A stretch of 64,000 bases of DNA from Oscillatoriophycideae cyanobacterium NC_groundwater_1537_Pr4_S-0.65um_50_18 (lineage in GTDB: Bacteria > Cyanobacteriota > Cyanobacteriia > Elainellales > Elainellaceae), in assembly GCA_016208305.1 (NCBI GenBank), contig JACQYI010000056.1, positions 62,001 through 126,000 of the forward strand. Direction: 5' to 3'. Below the pieces are notes generated by a model. It had not been told where the DNA came from. It did not search any database and saw only the letters and a list, made by a program, of their open reading frames with translations. A program made the position numbers and the translations under genes. Of this stretch, positions 37,051 through 46,349 are shown piece after piece; position 1 is the first letter of the stretch; every line of letters begins with the position of its first letter.

Positions 37051-38172
37051 ATGCAGTATCGGCGCTTTGGTAAAACCGATTTGCGCCTGTCGATTTTCTC
37101 ACTCGGAACGATGCGCTATCTGGCCTCCGAAGAAAATGCGATCGCCACGATAGAACGAGCCATTGCTTTAGGCATTAACCACCTAGAAACCGCCCAGAGC
37201 TACGGCAGCAGCGAGCAGTTTTTGGGAAAGGCATTGCAGTCGGGACGATCGCAACCTCGACAGCCGATCTACATCACCAGCAAAATTCCGCCGACCCCGG
37301 ATGCCGACACGCTAGAGCGGCAGATTGACCAATCTTTGCAGCGGTTGGGCGTAGATGCGCTCGATTGCTTTGCGCTGCATGGGATAAATACACCTGAGCA
37401 TCTCGCCTGGATTGAAAACGCGCAGGGCTGTATGACAGCCGTACATAAAGCCGTTACTGACGGACGCATCCGCCATGTGGGATTTTCGACCCATGCGCCT
37501 CTAGAAGTGATTTTGCGGGCGATCGCCACCGACCAATTTGAGTTCGTCAATCTGCACTACTACTGGTTTAATCAGGGCAATGCTCCGGCCATTGCCCTGG
37601 CTGAGGCCAAAGATATGGGCGTATTCATCATCTCGCCTGCCGACAAAGGGGGGATGCTGCATACGCCGCCGCCCACCCTTAAGACACTCTGCCACCCCTT
37701 TTTGCCGTTAGAGCTGACCTATCGGTTTTTGTTAAGCGATCGCCGGATTACAACCCTCAGCGTTGGTGCGGCGCGTCCCGAAGAGCTATCGACACTAGAA
37801 GTAACAGATACACCGCTAACGCCCGCCGAGTCGGCAGCATTCCAGCGATTGCAGCAACAGCTCACTCAAGCGTTGGGTTCCGATCAATGCAGCCAGTGCA
37901 ACCAGTGTTTGCCCTGTCCAGAGGCGATCAATATTCCGGAGGTGCTGCGGCTGCGCAATTTGGCGATCGCCTACGACATGACGAGCTACGGAGAATATCG
38001 CTATCGCATGTTTGAAAACGCCGGACATTGGTTTCCGGGACGCAAGGGCGATCGCTGCACAGACTGTGGCGACTGCCTGCCTCGGTGTCCCGAAAATCTA
38101 GAGATTCCCCGCCTGCTCCGCGATACCCACCATCGGCTGAACGGGGAACCCAGGCGGCGACTTTGGGGATAA
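37051..38172 (+). CDS. aldo/keto reductase with C-terminal ferredoxin-like clusters
   Basis: 373 residues. Residues ~1-260 are an aldo/keto reductase TIM barrel (MQYRRFGKTDLRLSIFSLGT, HLETAQSYGSSEQFLGKAL, ALHGINTPEHLAW). The C-terminus has two cysteine clusters: CSQCNQCLPCPEAINIP (~280) and CTDCGDCLPRCPENLEIP (~345), which would bind [4Fe-4S]. This fusion is a known class of AKR in cyanobacteria and clostridia; the clusters suggest that electrons come from ferredoxin rather than only NADPH. In cluster 1 the third spacing is two residues, not three, which may prevent or alter cluster binding. Tightly linked to the DUF151 gene. Confidence 0.87.
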   Translation: MQYRRFGKTDLRLSIFSLGTMRYLASEENAIATIERAIALGINHLETAQSYGSSEQFLGKALQSGRSQPRQPIYITSKIPPTPDADTLERQIDQSLQRLGVDALDCFALHGINTPEHLAWIENAQGCMTAVHKAVTDGRIRHVGFSTHAPLEVILRAIATDQFEFVNLHYYWFNQGNAPAIALAEAKDMGVFIISPADKGGMLHTPPPTLKTLCHPFLPLELTYRFLLSDRRITTLSVGAARPEELSTLEVTDTPLTPAESAAFQRLQQQLTQALGSDQCSQCNQCLPCPEAINIPEVLRLRNLAIAYDMTSYGEYRYRMFENAGHWFPGRKGDRCTDCGDCLPRCPENLEIPRLLRDTHHRLNGEPRRRLWG

Positions 38173-38173
38173 C

Positions 38174-38698
38174 CTACTTCACCCGCACCGTTAGCTCAAA
38201 TCGGTTGAGAATGGAGCGATCGCCTTCCCATTCTCGCCATTCCTTGAGCTGGAGGGTAGCCGTTCCAGAGGATTTTGCCCGGAAGGTAAAGACGCGCTGG
38301 CCGCTCCCGCCAATGCCCGAACTGGGCGGAGAAAATTCTGAGCTTTGCAACTCCAGGTTTTGATTTTCAGGAGATTGCACAGCCCAGCGATAGCCCGTTG
38401 TGGGGTTTTCAGGAAGCTGGAGCGAGAGCGTATCGCCTGAGCTAACCTCAAGACTTTTGCCAGAATCGGCGGCAGTGACAGACAGAGACATGGGGTGGCT
38501 CCTCGGAGGCTGAGAGGGCAGGGTAGAGCTAGGGCTAGCGGGACTGGAAGGGCTGGCTGAGCTAGAGAAGCGAGAACTGAGAGAGCAGGAGGGCAGCGCG
38601 ATCGTCAGTGCGATCGCGCTGGCTATGCCAACAAAAATCAACATTAGCCGCATGACCTGGAGCGGAATCGTGATGCGAGTGCGGTTTAGCGGTTTCAT
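38174..38698 (-). CDS. chagasin-like (I42) cysteine-protease inhibitor, exported
   Basis: 174 residues from ATG 38698; a GTG at 38722 would add eight. A signal peptide/lipoprotein-like segment spans ~16-45 (MLIFVGIASAIALTIALPSC, with cysteine as possible lipid site, though LPSC is a poor lipobox), then a Ser/Pro-rich linker. Residues ~80-174 are the I42 fold: loop motifs NPTTGYRW, GIGGSGQRVF and LKEWREWEGD match the three inhibitory loops of chagasin. It would block papain-like proteases in the periplasm. Two bp separate its stop from that of the aldo/keto reductase. Confidence 0.82.
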   Translation of the reverse strand: MKPLNRTRITIPLQVMRLMLIFVGIASAIALTIALPSCSLSSRFSSSASPSSPASPSSTLPSQPPRSHPMSLSVTAADSGKSLEVSSGDTLSLQLPENPTTGYRWAVQSPENQNLELQSSEFSPPSSGIGGSGQRVFTFRAKSSGTATLQLKEWREWEGDRSILNRFELTVRVK

Positions 38699-38758
38699 AG
38701 CTAGAAAAGCAACCTCATCCACTTATATGCTTGTTATCTGCCTGTTTTATATCCACGG

Positions 38759-39223
38759 TTATCCAAATTTGGCATGACGCACCACCAGATGTAGAGGCGC
38801 TTCCTCAAGATTGTCCAAATGTTGCACGATGCCTTTGGGGTGCAGGGTGCGATCGCGCAGCACCCTTAGCTCTCGCCATACGAGCTTAATATTGTCATGT
38901 TCTTTATGCCAGAGAGTGCGCGCCAAGGCCAGCTCCTGTAAGAGCCGACAGACGTGAAACAGACCCAACTGATGATAGAGATGGCCGTCTGAAGGGTAGA
39001 AGTTTTCGCAGATGCAGCAGAGTTTGCCCACTTCTACCATCAGATCATACTCTTCCTGAAACTCCCGGACAATCGCCTCGGCTGCCGTTTCCCCAAACTC
39101 AATGCCGCCTCCTGCAAACCGATAAAAAGACTCAGCCCGATCGCACTGGACTAGAAAAAAGAGGCGATCGTTTGTTTCTCGTCGGGCGATGATTCCAGCA
39201 GCTTTGAGGCTAAATTTCTGCAT
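38759..39223 (-). CDS. Nudix hydrolase
   Basis: 154 residues. The Nudix box GGGIEFGETAAEAIVREFQE with EYDL fits GX5EX7REUXEEXGU, with tyrosine for the last glycine; all metal-binding glutamates are present. The fold starts FSLKAAGIIARRETNDRLFF. Substrate cannot be told from sequence; related enzymes act on NTPs or nucleotide sugars. Same strand as the I42 inhibitor, 60 bp apart. Confidence 0.85.
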   Translation of the reverse strand: MQKFSLKAAGIIARRETNDRLFFLVQCDRAESFYRFAGGGIEFGETAAEAIVREFQEEYDLMVEVGKLCCICENFYPSDGHLYHQLGLFHVCRLLQELALARTLWHKEHDNIKLVWRELRVLRDRTLHPKGIVQHLDNLEEAPLHLVVRHAKFG

Positions 39224-39269
39224 TTCAGGTTCAGTGGCTCATAACAGCCAATCGAGCAAGGCGAATGAT

Positions 39270-39680
39270 TCAGTCGCTTCCGGAATAGATCCACATGGGT
39301 TCAGTCTCTCCGGCACGCTCAAACCCGCATTTCTTATAGAACTCGATCGCGTCTGGAACGGCTACTAGCATCTGCTGATGGAAACCGCGATATTTCTCCA
39401 TCAGTCGCCGCATAATTTCTGAGCCGATGCCAAGGTCTTGATACTTAGGATGCACAATCAGGTGCGGAAAATAGACGACCAGATAGCCGTCAGATATCGC
39501 GTTGCCCAACCCGACTAAACGCTGGTACTCCCAAGCCGTAATCAGAGAGTCAGAGTGATGAAGCGCCTGTATGAGTCGATCGGGTTTGCTGGCAGACGAC
39601 CAAGAATTTGCGATGTAGAGAGGCAATACATCGTTAAGATCAGGTTTCTTGGTGTCTGAAAAGGAGATGGAGTCGAGCAT
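39270..39680 (-). CDS. GNAT-family N-acetyltransferase
   Basis: 136 residues. The acetyl-CoA motif reads LIVHPKYQDLGIGSEIMRRL, matching the family Q/RxxGxG/A loop; C-terminus has the GNAT strand IEFYKKCGFERAGETEPMW. Single domain of normal length. Substrate unknown. Its stop is 46 bp upstream of the Nudix gene on the same strand, so co-transcription is likely. Confidence 0.85.
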   Translation of the reverse strand: MLDSISFSDTKKPDLNDVLPLYIANSWSSASKPDRLIQALHHSDSLITAWEYQRLVGLGNAISDGYLVVYFPHLIVHPKYQDLGIGSEIMRRLMEKYRGFHQQMLVAVPDAIEFYKKCGFERAGETEPMWIYSGSD

Positions 39681-40990
39681 CGCACAGATTTTCGCTTCGC
39701 TTTAGCTTACCTGATCTTGGGTCTTACTTCCTGGGTTTCATAGCTGGAGACAGCGCGGTTAAGACAGAGACTTTTGGGAACTTACTGCTCTTGAGGCTGC
39801 CTTGCCATCGGGGGACTTGCCATCAAGTGAGTTGTTATCATAGGTTGCCCTTTGAGCAAATTTCAGCGAACTTACGGATTTTTAGAGGAACTTTATAAAA
39901 AGTCGAGCTTTTAAACCTCGGTGAGATTACCCTTGAATTAAATTCTTGCATTCAATTATGGAGCGATCGCCTATGCAAATAGGCTCGTATCTCTTGTAGA
40001 CGGGTAATGGCGTCATTTTAGGCTAGGTAATTCTGGGCTAGATAATTTCGGGCTAGATAATTTCCAGGCCGAACAGCAGGTCGCCCAAAATCCACAGGTA
40101 CGATAGCCGCCGCACTCATTTAACGTTAAATAATTTTTCTAATTTTGAACTAATATCCGGAGTACATTATTTTTTTTGGGAAACAGATCAAAAAGCATTT
40201 CATGCTGTATACTCTACGGATGGTATTGGAGTGAGAGGTGAAACGCTATATATAGTACGTTTAATCTCAAGCTTGTCTTTATAGGGTTCAGTCGGCTTTA
40301 TCAAGGTCGAGAGTCTTAGGGTTCAATAAGCTCTGTCTTGATGCTTAATTCGTGCTTTTTTGTGTTCATAAAACTCAAGAAAAGCAGGTTATTAGGCGGC
40401 TAAGAAGATCTTAAGAATCACTTCAGATTTTACGATTTAATTTGAGAGCTGAATCCCCTATATTGAACAGTGCCAGAGCAAGACTTAATAACTCTGAGCC
40501 TCAAGGGTTGCGATCGCCAAGATAATTTAGATTTATCGGTCTTACATGTATTCATATCGATCTTGATAGCGATTCCTGACTTCTCAGTTAGTTTTTAAGA
40601 CTTACTGCTTCCTGTGTTTCCCAAAGTGTTGATGTCAAACGGTTTTTGCGTATTTTCTGCCCAGGCTTTTCAATTGAGAAAATTGATGTATACTGATGAC
40701 TCAAATCAGAGAGGCCAGGGCAAATTAGGGTGCAGCTTCTAGAGCCAAACTGTTCTAGAATTCCTTACTGCGGTCAGAGTGACGAAGTCATGGCAGGGTT
40801 TCTAAAAATCGGACTCGGTCAGGCTCAGAAGTCTTGTAAGAGCTAGCTTCTCTAAGATGTTCCTGTCGCTTGGTCTTATCTTTAGTTGGCTATTTCTACC
40901 TGCGGTTGTCTTGCTGAAGTGATTAGCTTTAAGTGAACCGCCCTAATTGAATTTCAAATAAACCTTAGTTGTGATGATGGAGCGTGAATT
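39681..40990. other. 1.3-kb gene-free AT-rich region upstream of sepF
   Basis: No gene on either strand. It starts with the promoter side of the acetyltransferase gene. A 15-bp motif GGCTAG(G/A)TAATTYY repeats three times (40021-40065). Between 40100 and 40700 the sequence is AT-rich with several potential -10 boxes (e.g. TATACT near 40208). It could hold an undetected small RNA, a long sepF leader, or the scar of a lost gene. Confidence 0.4.
40021..40065. repeat. three 15-bp tandem repeats
   Basis: GGCTAGGTAATTCTG, GGCTAGATAATTTCG and GGCTAGATAATTTCC follow each other directly. They may be operator-like or slippage products; the region is non-coding. Confidence 0.8.
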
Positions 40991-41596
40991 GTGAACAGCA
41001 TTTTCTCGAAATTGCGGGACTTCGTTGGGCTGAATGATCCTGTTGATTATGAATATGAATATGCAGAAGTAGACGGAGAAGAGTATAGAAATATTTATCA
41101 AGAAGAGCATCCTCAGCCTGTGCCACAACCACAAGAAGAGGAGCCTCGGCGGCGCGCCGCCAGCAACAGACTTCGCGAACGCAGCATTCTTTCTAGTGAG
41201 GTAAATATGGGTTCACCTGTGAGCAACGTCATCGGAATGCCCGGTGCAGCAAATGGCATGTCGGAAGTCATGGTGATGGAGCCGCGCACCTTTGAGGAAA
41301 TGCCTCAAGTGATTCGTGCGCTTCGCGAACGCAAGTCTGTTGTGCTGAATTTGACCATCATGGATCCTGATCAGGCGCAAAGAGCCGTTGATTTTGTTGC
41401 GGGCGGCACCTACGCGATCGATGGACATCAAGAGCGGATTGGCGAAAGCATCTTTTTGTTTACGCCGAGCTGTGTTCAGGTCAGCACTCAATTGGGTGGC
41501 ATGGCCGATATTGCGATGCAGCAGGCGCAAATGCGCAACCGTCCGATGACTTCGGCTCCCGCTTGGCCGACAGAGCAAACCGCTCGGATGGCCTAA
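40991..41596 (+). CDS. sepF: cell-division protein SepF
   Basis: 201 residues, GTG start. An N-terminal membrane-binding amphipathic helix ([17 protein letters not shown]) and an acidic/Pro linker precede the SepF core at ~95-175 ([60 protein letters not shown]). SepF binds and bundles FtsZ at the division site; in cyanobacteria it is also known as Cdv2. A C-terminal Met/Gln-rich tail follows. It is succeeded by proC, the usual order in cyanobacteria. Confidence 0.93.
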   Translation: MNSIFSKLRDFVGLNDPVDYEYEYAEVDGEEYRNIYQEEHPQPVPQPQEEEPRRRAASNRLRERSILSSEVNMGSPVSNVIGMPGAANGMSEVMVMEPRTFEEMPQVIRALRERKSVVLNLTIMDPDQAQRAVDFVAGGTYAIDGHQERIGESIFLFTPSCVQVSTQLGGMADIAMQQAQMRNRPMTSAPAWPTEQTARMA

Positions 41597-41796
41597 CTCA
41601 ACGGCTCTAAAATCGAGCAGTTGATGCGGGGTTTCTTGCAAAGTTGACAGACTTTCTCTTCATAGCTTTCGCTGAAAATCGATCGCTTAAGGGTTTGTCA
41701 ACCTTTGCCGGAAGCCCCTTTACTTTTTGAGGGCTAAGGCGAGATGCACCTGCAAGCGATCAGGGTGCGAAGGACAAGATATTTGGAACAAGATAT

Positions 41797-42621
41797 TTGG
41801 AAACAAAGGTGCCGTTAGCAAAGCTTGGAATTATCGGGGGCGGGGTCATGGGAGAAGCGCTCCTGTCTCGCTTGATTGAGCAAAATATATACAGTCCTAA
41901 TGAGATCTGGGTGAGCGATCCGCAGCCGCAACGCCGAGATTTTTTAGCGTCTGAGTATGGCATTAACACCACTGCCGATAATCAGGCAGTCTTAGCCGCA
42001 GATGTTTTGCTGCTTGCCATCAAGCCTCAAGCGTTTGAAGCCGTAACCTCTGCCTTAAAAATTCCTCCCGACCAATTGGTAGCGAATCAACTGGTGCTGT
42101 CTATCCTGGCGGGTACGCCTTTGGCGCGACTAGAATCTGCGTTTCCGGGTCAGCCAGTGGTGCGAGCTATGCCCAACACGCCTGCCACCATTGGCGCAGG
42201 GATGACTGCGATCGCCCCAGGCCAGCATGCCCAAGCCAGCCATCTGCAAATCGCTCAGCAAATCTTTGCGGCTGTAGGCGAAGTTGTAGAAGTACCTGAG
42301 GCGCAATTGGATGCCGTCACCGGACTTTCAGGTTCTGGCCCTGGCTATGTAGCCGTCATGATTGAAGCGCTGATTGATGGAGGCGTTGCTGCCGGATTGC
42401 CCAGAGCGATTGCTACTCAACTGGCGATTCAGACCGTTCGGGGAACGGCAGAATTGCTGCAAACTTCGGGTATGCATCCTGCCGAACTCAAAGATCGGGT
42501 AACGAGTCCAGGGGGAACGACGATCGCCGGAATCGCCCATTTAGAAAGTTCAGGTTTTCGATCTGCCCTAATTGAGGCGGTAAAAGCAGCCTATCGACGC
42601 GCGCAAGAATTAGGAAAATAA
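41797..42621 (+). CDS. proC: pyrroline-5-carboxylate reductase
   Basis: About 274 residues; start is TTG 41797 or GTG 41809, no ATG being available (the protein then begins near PLAKLGIIGGGVMGEALLSR). The last step of proline synthesis, reduction of P5C with NAD(P)H. The N-terminal Rossmann motif GIIGGGVMGEA and the C-terminal signature VTSPGGTTIAGIAHLE are clear. The direct repeat AAGATATTTGGAA (41776-41802) lies across the start region. Conserved neighbour of sepF. Confidence 0.93.
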   Translation: METKVPLAKLGIIGGGVMGEALLSRLIEQNIYSPNEIWVSDPQPQRRDFLASEYGINTTADNQAVLAADVLLLAIKPQAFEAVTSALKIPPDQLVANQLVLSILAGTPLARLESAFPGQPVVRAMPNTPATIGAGMTAIAPGQHAQASHLQIAQQIFAAVGEVVEVPEAQLDAVTGLSGSGPGYVAVMIEALIDGGVAAGLPRAIATQLAIQTVRGTAELLQTSGMHPAELKDRVTSPGGTTIAGIAHLESSGFRSALIEAVKAAYRRAQELGK

Positions 42622-42696
42622 AGGTTTGGTAGAGTTTTGGTAGAGAACAGCAAAAAATAGAAAGCAGCAAAAAATAGGGAGCGCAGCGTAGATGGT

Positions 42697-42996
42697 ATGA
42701 CGGAGAGTCTGATTAATCTACTGATCAAGTTGATAATTGCGATCGTGTGCAGCAGCCTTGCCAATATCTTAGTGCCACGGCGGATTCCGGGCGGATTGGT
42801 AGGATTAATTTTGCTAGGCTTGGCAGGAATTTGGCTCGGCGAGTGGGCTTTTGGGCTGTTTAGAAAAGAGTTTGCGCTTAACTTTGCTTTTCTCTATTGG
42901 CAGATTCAGGGAGTTTTGATCATCCCCGCTATTATTGGATGCGCGATCGTGCTGTATATCGTCAGCGCCGTGATCCGCTGGAGCCGATTTGAGTAG
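42697..42996 (+). CDS. small membrane protein, transglycosylase-associated (GlsB/YeaQ-like)
   Basis: 99 residues with three hydrophobic segments: ~7-25 (LIKLIIAIVCSSLANILVP), ~32-55 (GGLVGLILLGLAGIWLGEWA) and ~70-92 (VLIIPAIIGCAIVLYIVSAV). The glycine-rich second helix after PRRIPGG matches the transglycosylase-associated/YeaQ-type membrane proteins, linked to stress response; function unproven. It follows proC by 75 bp and may share its transcript. A 13-bp hairpin ends the unit. Confidence 0.65.
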   Translation: MTESLINLLIKLIIAIVCSSLANILVPRRIPGGLVGLILLGLAGIWLGEWAFGLFRKEFALNFAFLYWQIQGVLIIPAIIGCAIVLYIVSAVIRWSRFE

Positions 42997-43003
42997 GTCA
43001 GAT

Positions 43004-43046
43004 CGCATGAAGGGTGACGCAACTCCGTCGCGCCACCCTTCATGCG
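43004..43046 (+). terminator. terminator between the YeaQ-like gene and cpcD
   Basis: CGCATGAAGGGTG (43004-43016) pairs perfectly with CACCCTTCATGCG (43034-43046). On the plus strand AAAAGCTTTATTTTTG follows. It separates the plus-strand unit from the convergent cpc operon. Confidence 0.75.
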
Positions 43047-43085
43047 AAAAGCTTTATTTTTGAGATAAGCCCTAAACAGCGATCG

Positions 43086-43337
43086 TTACTCTGGTGCCTG
43101 TTCTGACTCAGCCACAGGTCGGATGTCAACAATTTTGCCGCCCAGACGGGTAATCCGGCGCATCTCATTGTTCATGCGGTTGTAGGGAACTTGAATCAAA
43201 ATGTTGCTGCTGTTGCGCACCGCATAGTTATTCTTGTCAGTCTGCTCGTTTTGCCGCAACCCTGCGACTTCATAGACAAACATGCGGCCATCTGCGCTGG
43301 AGTTAGAGGCTCTAGTCAATGCGGACTGTCCCAACAT
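43086..43337 (-). CDS. cpcD: phycobilisome rod-capping linker CpcD
   Basis: 83 residues, the ~9-kDa small linker that ends the phycocyanin rod. It consists of one CpcD domain: GRMFVYEVAGLRQNEQTDKN, ILIQVPYNRMNNEMRRITRL and GGKIVDIRPV. Last gene of the cpc operon on the minus strand, 169 bp after the linker gene before it. The C-terminal tail (AESEQAPE) is acidic. Confidence 0.93.
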   Translation of the reverse strand: MLGQSALTRASNSSADGRMFVYEVAGLRQNEQTDKNNYAVRNSSNILIQVPYNRMNNEMRRITRLGGKIVDIRPVAESEQAPE

Positions 43338-43506
43338 GAGCGATCTCCTTACTAGATTAGAGGTTAAAGATTTTTGGCGCTGCTCAAGTCAGCGATGAAG
43401 TTTATCTGGGCAAGGACACAGAGCGACTCAACCCCAATAAACTTCATCGCTATCATCGGCTACGTTACTAAAAGCGCTTTAGAGGCTAAAAACGCTTTGG
43501 AAGAAG

Positions 43507-44376
43507 CTACTGGGAGAGCGTAATGCTAGCCACCTTGCCACCCAGCTTGTTGATTTGCTGGAGAGTATTGGATAGCTGCTCGTAGGGCACAATAAACTCT
43601 TTGTTGCTGCGACGGACTTTAGGATAGCGAGGCAGGCTAATTCCGGCCACCTCAATCCGATAGAGGCGATCGGTTGACCCCGTTGAGGAACGTCCAAAAG
43701 TCCGAGTAGGAGCAACTCCCTGTTTAGAGGGTTGGTATGCCCAGCCGCCGCTGCCACCCGAAGGCGCAATGACCGCCGAAACGCTATTGCGAGCCAGTTC
43801 ACCCGCTAGGCGAGAGCTAGAACCGCCGAGCTGAGAGCGATCGCTGTTCGCATAGCCCCGGTAGAGGCGAAACATGCGGGGAAATCCAGCGATCTTTTGC
43901 TGAGTTTGGGTCGAGAAACCCCGGTAATAGGGGACGATCGCATCGCCAAAATTCAGCTCATACTCTTCTGAGTCAATGTAGGAATCAATGTCGGCATCAA
44001 ACCCTTGAGTTTGATAGCGATCGAGATGCTCAATGACTTCAGATTCATCGTAAGGCGCGCGCCCTAGCAGATGCTTAAAGTTCAACTCAATCACCCGCGT
44101 TTGAAAGTGGGGATAGAGAAACTTGGTTTTGTACAGCTCAGATTTTGCCAATCCCCGAACAAAGTCTCGAACGGTAAGTTGACCATTGTTGAGCAAAGAT
44201 TCTAGGTTGGTCAGGCGCTCTGACTGCATCAGGTAATCATTCCCTAGCACCTGACGATAGACCGCCTGAATCACTGCCTGAGCATCAGCCGATGTCCAGT
44301 TGGGTCGTAATTCAATCGGACGGAATTCGCTAAAAGCAGTTGTTCCCAAACGGGAAGCTGCGGTTGTAATTGCCAC
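43507..44376 (-). CDS. cpcC: phycobilisome rod linker CpcC (first copy)
   Basis: 289 residues. The phycobilisome linker domain (Pfam PF00427 type) spans ~20-150: [61 protein letters not shown] Ser/Gly-rich linker and C-terminal CpcD domain follow (~230-289: [31 protein letters not shown]). It places phycocyanin hexamers in the rod. Sequence is about half identical to the next linker gene, so the two result from duplication and likely occupy successive rod positions. Confidence 0.93.
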   Translation of the reverse strand: MAITTAASRLGTTAFSEFRPIELRPNWTSADAQAVIQAVYRQVLGNDYLMQSERLTNLESLLNNGQLTVRDFVRGLAKSELYKTKFLYPHFQTRVIELNFKHLLGRAPYDESEVIEHLDRYQTQGFDADIDSYIDSEEYELNFGDAIVPYYRGFSTQTQQKIAGFPRMFRLYRGYANSDRSQLGGSSSRLAGELARNSVSAVIAPSGGSGGWAYQPSKQGVAPTRTFGRSSTGSTDRLYRIEVAGISLPRYPKVRRSNKEFIVPYEQLSNTLQQINKLGGKVASITLSQ

Positions 44377-44533
44377 AGAATAATCTCCTTGTTGTATAAA
44401 TTTGCAAACTCATGCGTGACTCCCGCCCGATCGCTCATGCGTTCGTGTAGCGTTCCTAAAATAGGTCAGGTCAGCAAATTTTAGCCATTCCTCAATAGTA
44501 GGTTTAAAGGGGTCACCTTGGCAGATTGATGAA

Positions 44534-44624
44534 GTTGTAGTGCAAGCGTCTTACTTCTCCTGTTGGATAGCTTTCTGTTAACAGGTAGATATAAACAAGG
44601 TAGATAAAATGTTCGCACTACAAC
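44534..44624 (-). promoter_or_regulatory. long nested inverted repeat between the two linker genes
   Basis: GTTGTAGTGC (44534-44543) pairs with GCACTACAAC (44615-44624); inside it CCTGTT (44559-44564) pairs with AACAGG (44580-44585). Located in the 286-bp gap between cpcC genes, it can form a branched RNA that may stabilise or partially end the transcript. Confidence 0.55.
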
Positions 44625-44662
44625 AAGCGCCCTAACAGGGCTGTCCCCGACACCCAACTTAC

Positions 44663-45481
44663 CTAGGCAAGAGAAATATTCACCACCCGGCTTCCCCGCT
44701 GATTCAGCCGTTGCAACGTAGGCGAAAGCTGATCATACGGTACGAGACAGTCGCGCACGCTACGGCGGATTTGCGGAGTCCGTCCTCGGTCTGCTTGAGT
44801 GAACCGCACCCGATACATCTGACCCCGATCGCCCCCGCCAGTGCCAGTCAGGCTCCGGCCAAAGCTAGCAGTTTGCACCGGAGAAGCTGTGTTGCGAGCC
44901 AGATCGCCAATCAACCCAGCAGATTTGTTTTTGCCCTGAGCGCGATCGCTGTTAGCATAGCCACGGTAAAGTTGAAACATGCGGCTAAAACCCACGGTTT
45001 TTTGTCCGCGCTGAGTTGCGAATGCGCGATAGTGGGGTACAACGGCTTCGCCAAAATTTTCTTGATACTCTAGCGAATCAATATAGGAATTAATCTCCGC
45101 TTCGTACCCCTCTTGGGTATAGAGATCAACATGGTAAGCAATTTCTGCTTCATCGTAGGGCGCACGACCCAGCAGGTGCTTAAAGTTCAGCTCGATGAAG
45201 CGAACCTGGGGCGTTGAGTAAAAGAATTTCTGGCGATACAGCTCAGACTGCGCAAGCGATCGAATGAAATCTCGGACGGTAATGTTACCCCGACGCAGCA
45301 GCGATTCTGCACTGGTTAGGCGCTCATTCTGCATCAAATGTTCGTTACCAAAAACCTGGCGATAGGCGGCATAAATGACCGTCTGCACATCGTCCTCTGT
45401 CCAATTTGACCGTAACTCAACGGGAGATGTGCCAACAAATGGCTCAAATCCTAGCTGCGTAGCTGCCATAGAACTCGTCAT
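44663..45481 (-). CDS. cpcC: phycobilisome rod linker CpcC (second copy)
   Basis: 272 residues from ATG 45481, with GGAG 8 nt upstream; the longer reading from 45556 runs through intergenic repeats. The linker domain spans ~15-150 ([60 protein letters not shown]), then the C-terminal CpcD domain ~215-270 ([30 protein letters not shown]). It is the first linker after cpcBA, and thus probably the core-proximal one. Differs from the other copy mostly in the Ser/Gly linker. Confidence 0.93.
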   Translation of the reverse strand: MTSSMAATQLGFEPFVGTSPVELRSNWTEDDVQTVIYAAYRQVFGNEHLMQNERLTSAESLLRRGNITVRDFIRSLAQSELYRQKFFYSTPQVRFIELNFKHLLGRAPYDEAEIAYHVDLYTQEGYEAEINSYIDSLEYQENFGEAVVPHYRAFATQRGQKTVGFSRMFQLYRGYANSDRAQGKNKSAGLIGDLARNTASPVQTASFGRSLTGTGGGDRGQMYRVRFTQADRGRTPQIRRSVRDCLVPYDQLSPTLQRLNQRGSRVVNISLA

Positions 45482-45538
45482 GAGCAATCTCCATATCGTT
45501 ATTAATTGGTATGGCTGTAGTAATGAATTTTGCTTAGG

Positions 45539-45617
45539 CAAGCAGGTTTGTCTCAACGCAGATCTGTTTCAACGCAGGTCTGTCTAACACAGGTTTATCT
45601 AAACGCAGGTTTATCTA
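45539..45617. repeat. five imperfect 15-16-bp repeats upstream of the first linker gene
   Basis: AGCAGGTTTGTCTCA, ACGCAGATCTGTTTCA, ACGCAGGTCTGTCTA, ACACAGGTTTATCTA and AACGCAGGTTTATCTA follow in tandem between cpcA and the linker start. Non-coding; may act in RNA processing or be a young slippage product. Confidence 0.75.
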
Positions 45618-45704
45618 AGCAAAGTCATCAGCAGATTAAGCACTGCCGTTTTAATAAGAGAGCATTCCAAAAAAACGTAAACCCAAAAATCGTAAACAGG
45701 ACGA

Positions 45705-45763
45705 TGCCCAGATCTTTAAAGAACCCTCCCCACAAAGGCGATCGCTCTTTAAAGATCTGGGCA
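45705..45763 (-). terminator. strong stem-loop after cpcA (partial terminator/stabiliser)
   Basis: Perfect 18-bp stem: 45705-45722 with 45746-45763 (core GCCCAGATCTTTAAAG / CTTTAAAGATCTGGGC), 23-nt loop. It lies directly after the cpcA stop, and on the minus strand a T-rich stretch follows about 15-35 nt later. This placement fits the attenuating/stabilising hairpin that gives cyanobacteria far more cpcBA than linker mRNA. Confidence 0.85.
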
Positions 45764-45769
45764 GCTAGA

Positions 45770-46258
45770 TTAGCTTAGAGCATTGATAGCGTAATCAATG
45801 TAGGAATTGGCTTCTACCGCTGCATCACCGCTCAAGCCGTGGTTCGACTTGATGTGCTTCAGCGCTTCCACATACCAGCTGGGCGACAGATCAAAAGTGC
45901 GGTTGATTTCAGCAATACCGCTGATTAGATAGTCATCCATAGGGCCTGTGCTGCCTGCCACCAAACAGTAGGTGATCATGCGCAGGTAGTAGCCAATGTC
46001 TCTCGCACACTTGGCTTTGCCTTCAGAGCTAGAAGCAAAGTTAGCACCCTGCATCTGAGTGGTGTAGGGAAACTTCTGGTAGACTGCATTGGCCGCACCG
46101 TCAGCCAAGGTTTGTGCTTTGGAGCTCAAAGCTTTGGCAGCATCGAGGCTGGCAGCAGCTTGACGGAAGCGACCAAACGCAACTTGAACTTCTGTGGAGC
46201 TGAGGAAACGGCCTTGAGAATCTGCGGTAGCGATCGCTTCAGTTAAAGGTGTTTTCAT
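45770..46258 (-). CDS. cpcA: C-phycocyanin alpha subunit
   Basis: 162 residues from ATG 46258, the exact family length, with GGAAGGAA upstream; the in-frame reading to 46276 is not used. Starts [20 protein letters not shown]; the bilin-attaching Cys84 lies in [13 protein letters not shown]. It forms alpha-beta heterodimers with CpcB that build the phycobilisome rod. Coupled with cpcB by a 91-bp spacer. Confidence 0.97.
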   Translation of the reverse strand: MKTPLTEAIATADSQGRFLSSTEVQVAFGRFRQAAASLDAAKALSSKAQTLADGAANAVYQKFPYTTQMQGANFASSSEGKAKCARDIGYYLRMITYCLVAGSTGPMDDYLISGIAEINRTFDLSPSWYVEALKHIKSNHGLSGDAAVEANSYIDYAINALS

Positions 46259-46349
46259 GCGAGTTATTCCTTCCAAAAATTGTTCAAATCAAAAAACTGT
46301 GCAAAGTTGTTCGTGAAAAGCTCAAGCCAAGTCAACGACAAAGCGACGA

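Noticed and set aside
39681-40990. tRNA, 6S RNA, tmRNA or RNase P RNA in the long gap
   Set aside because: None of the conserved sequence marks of these RNAs was found by eye.
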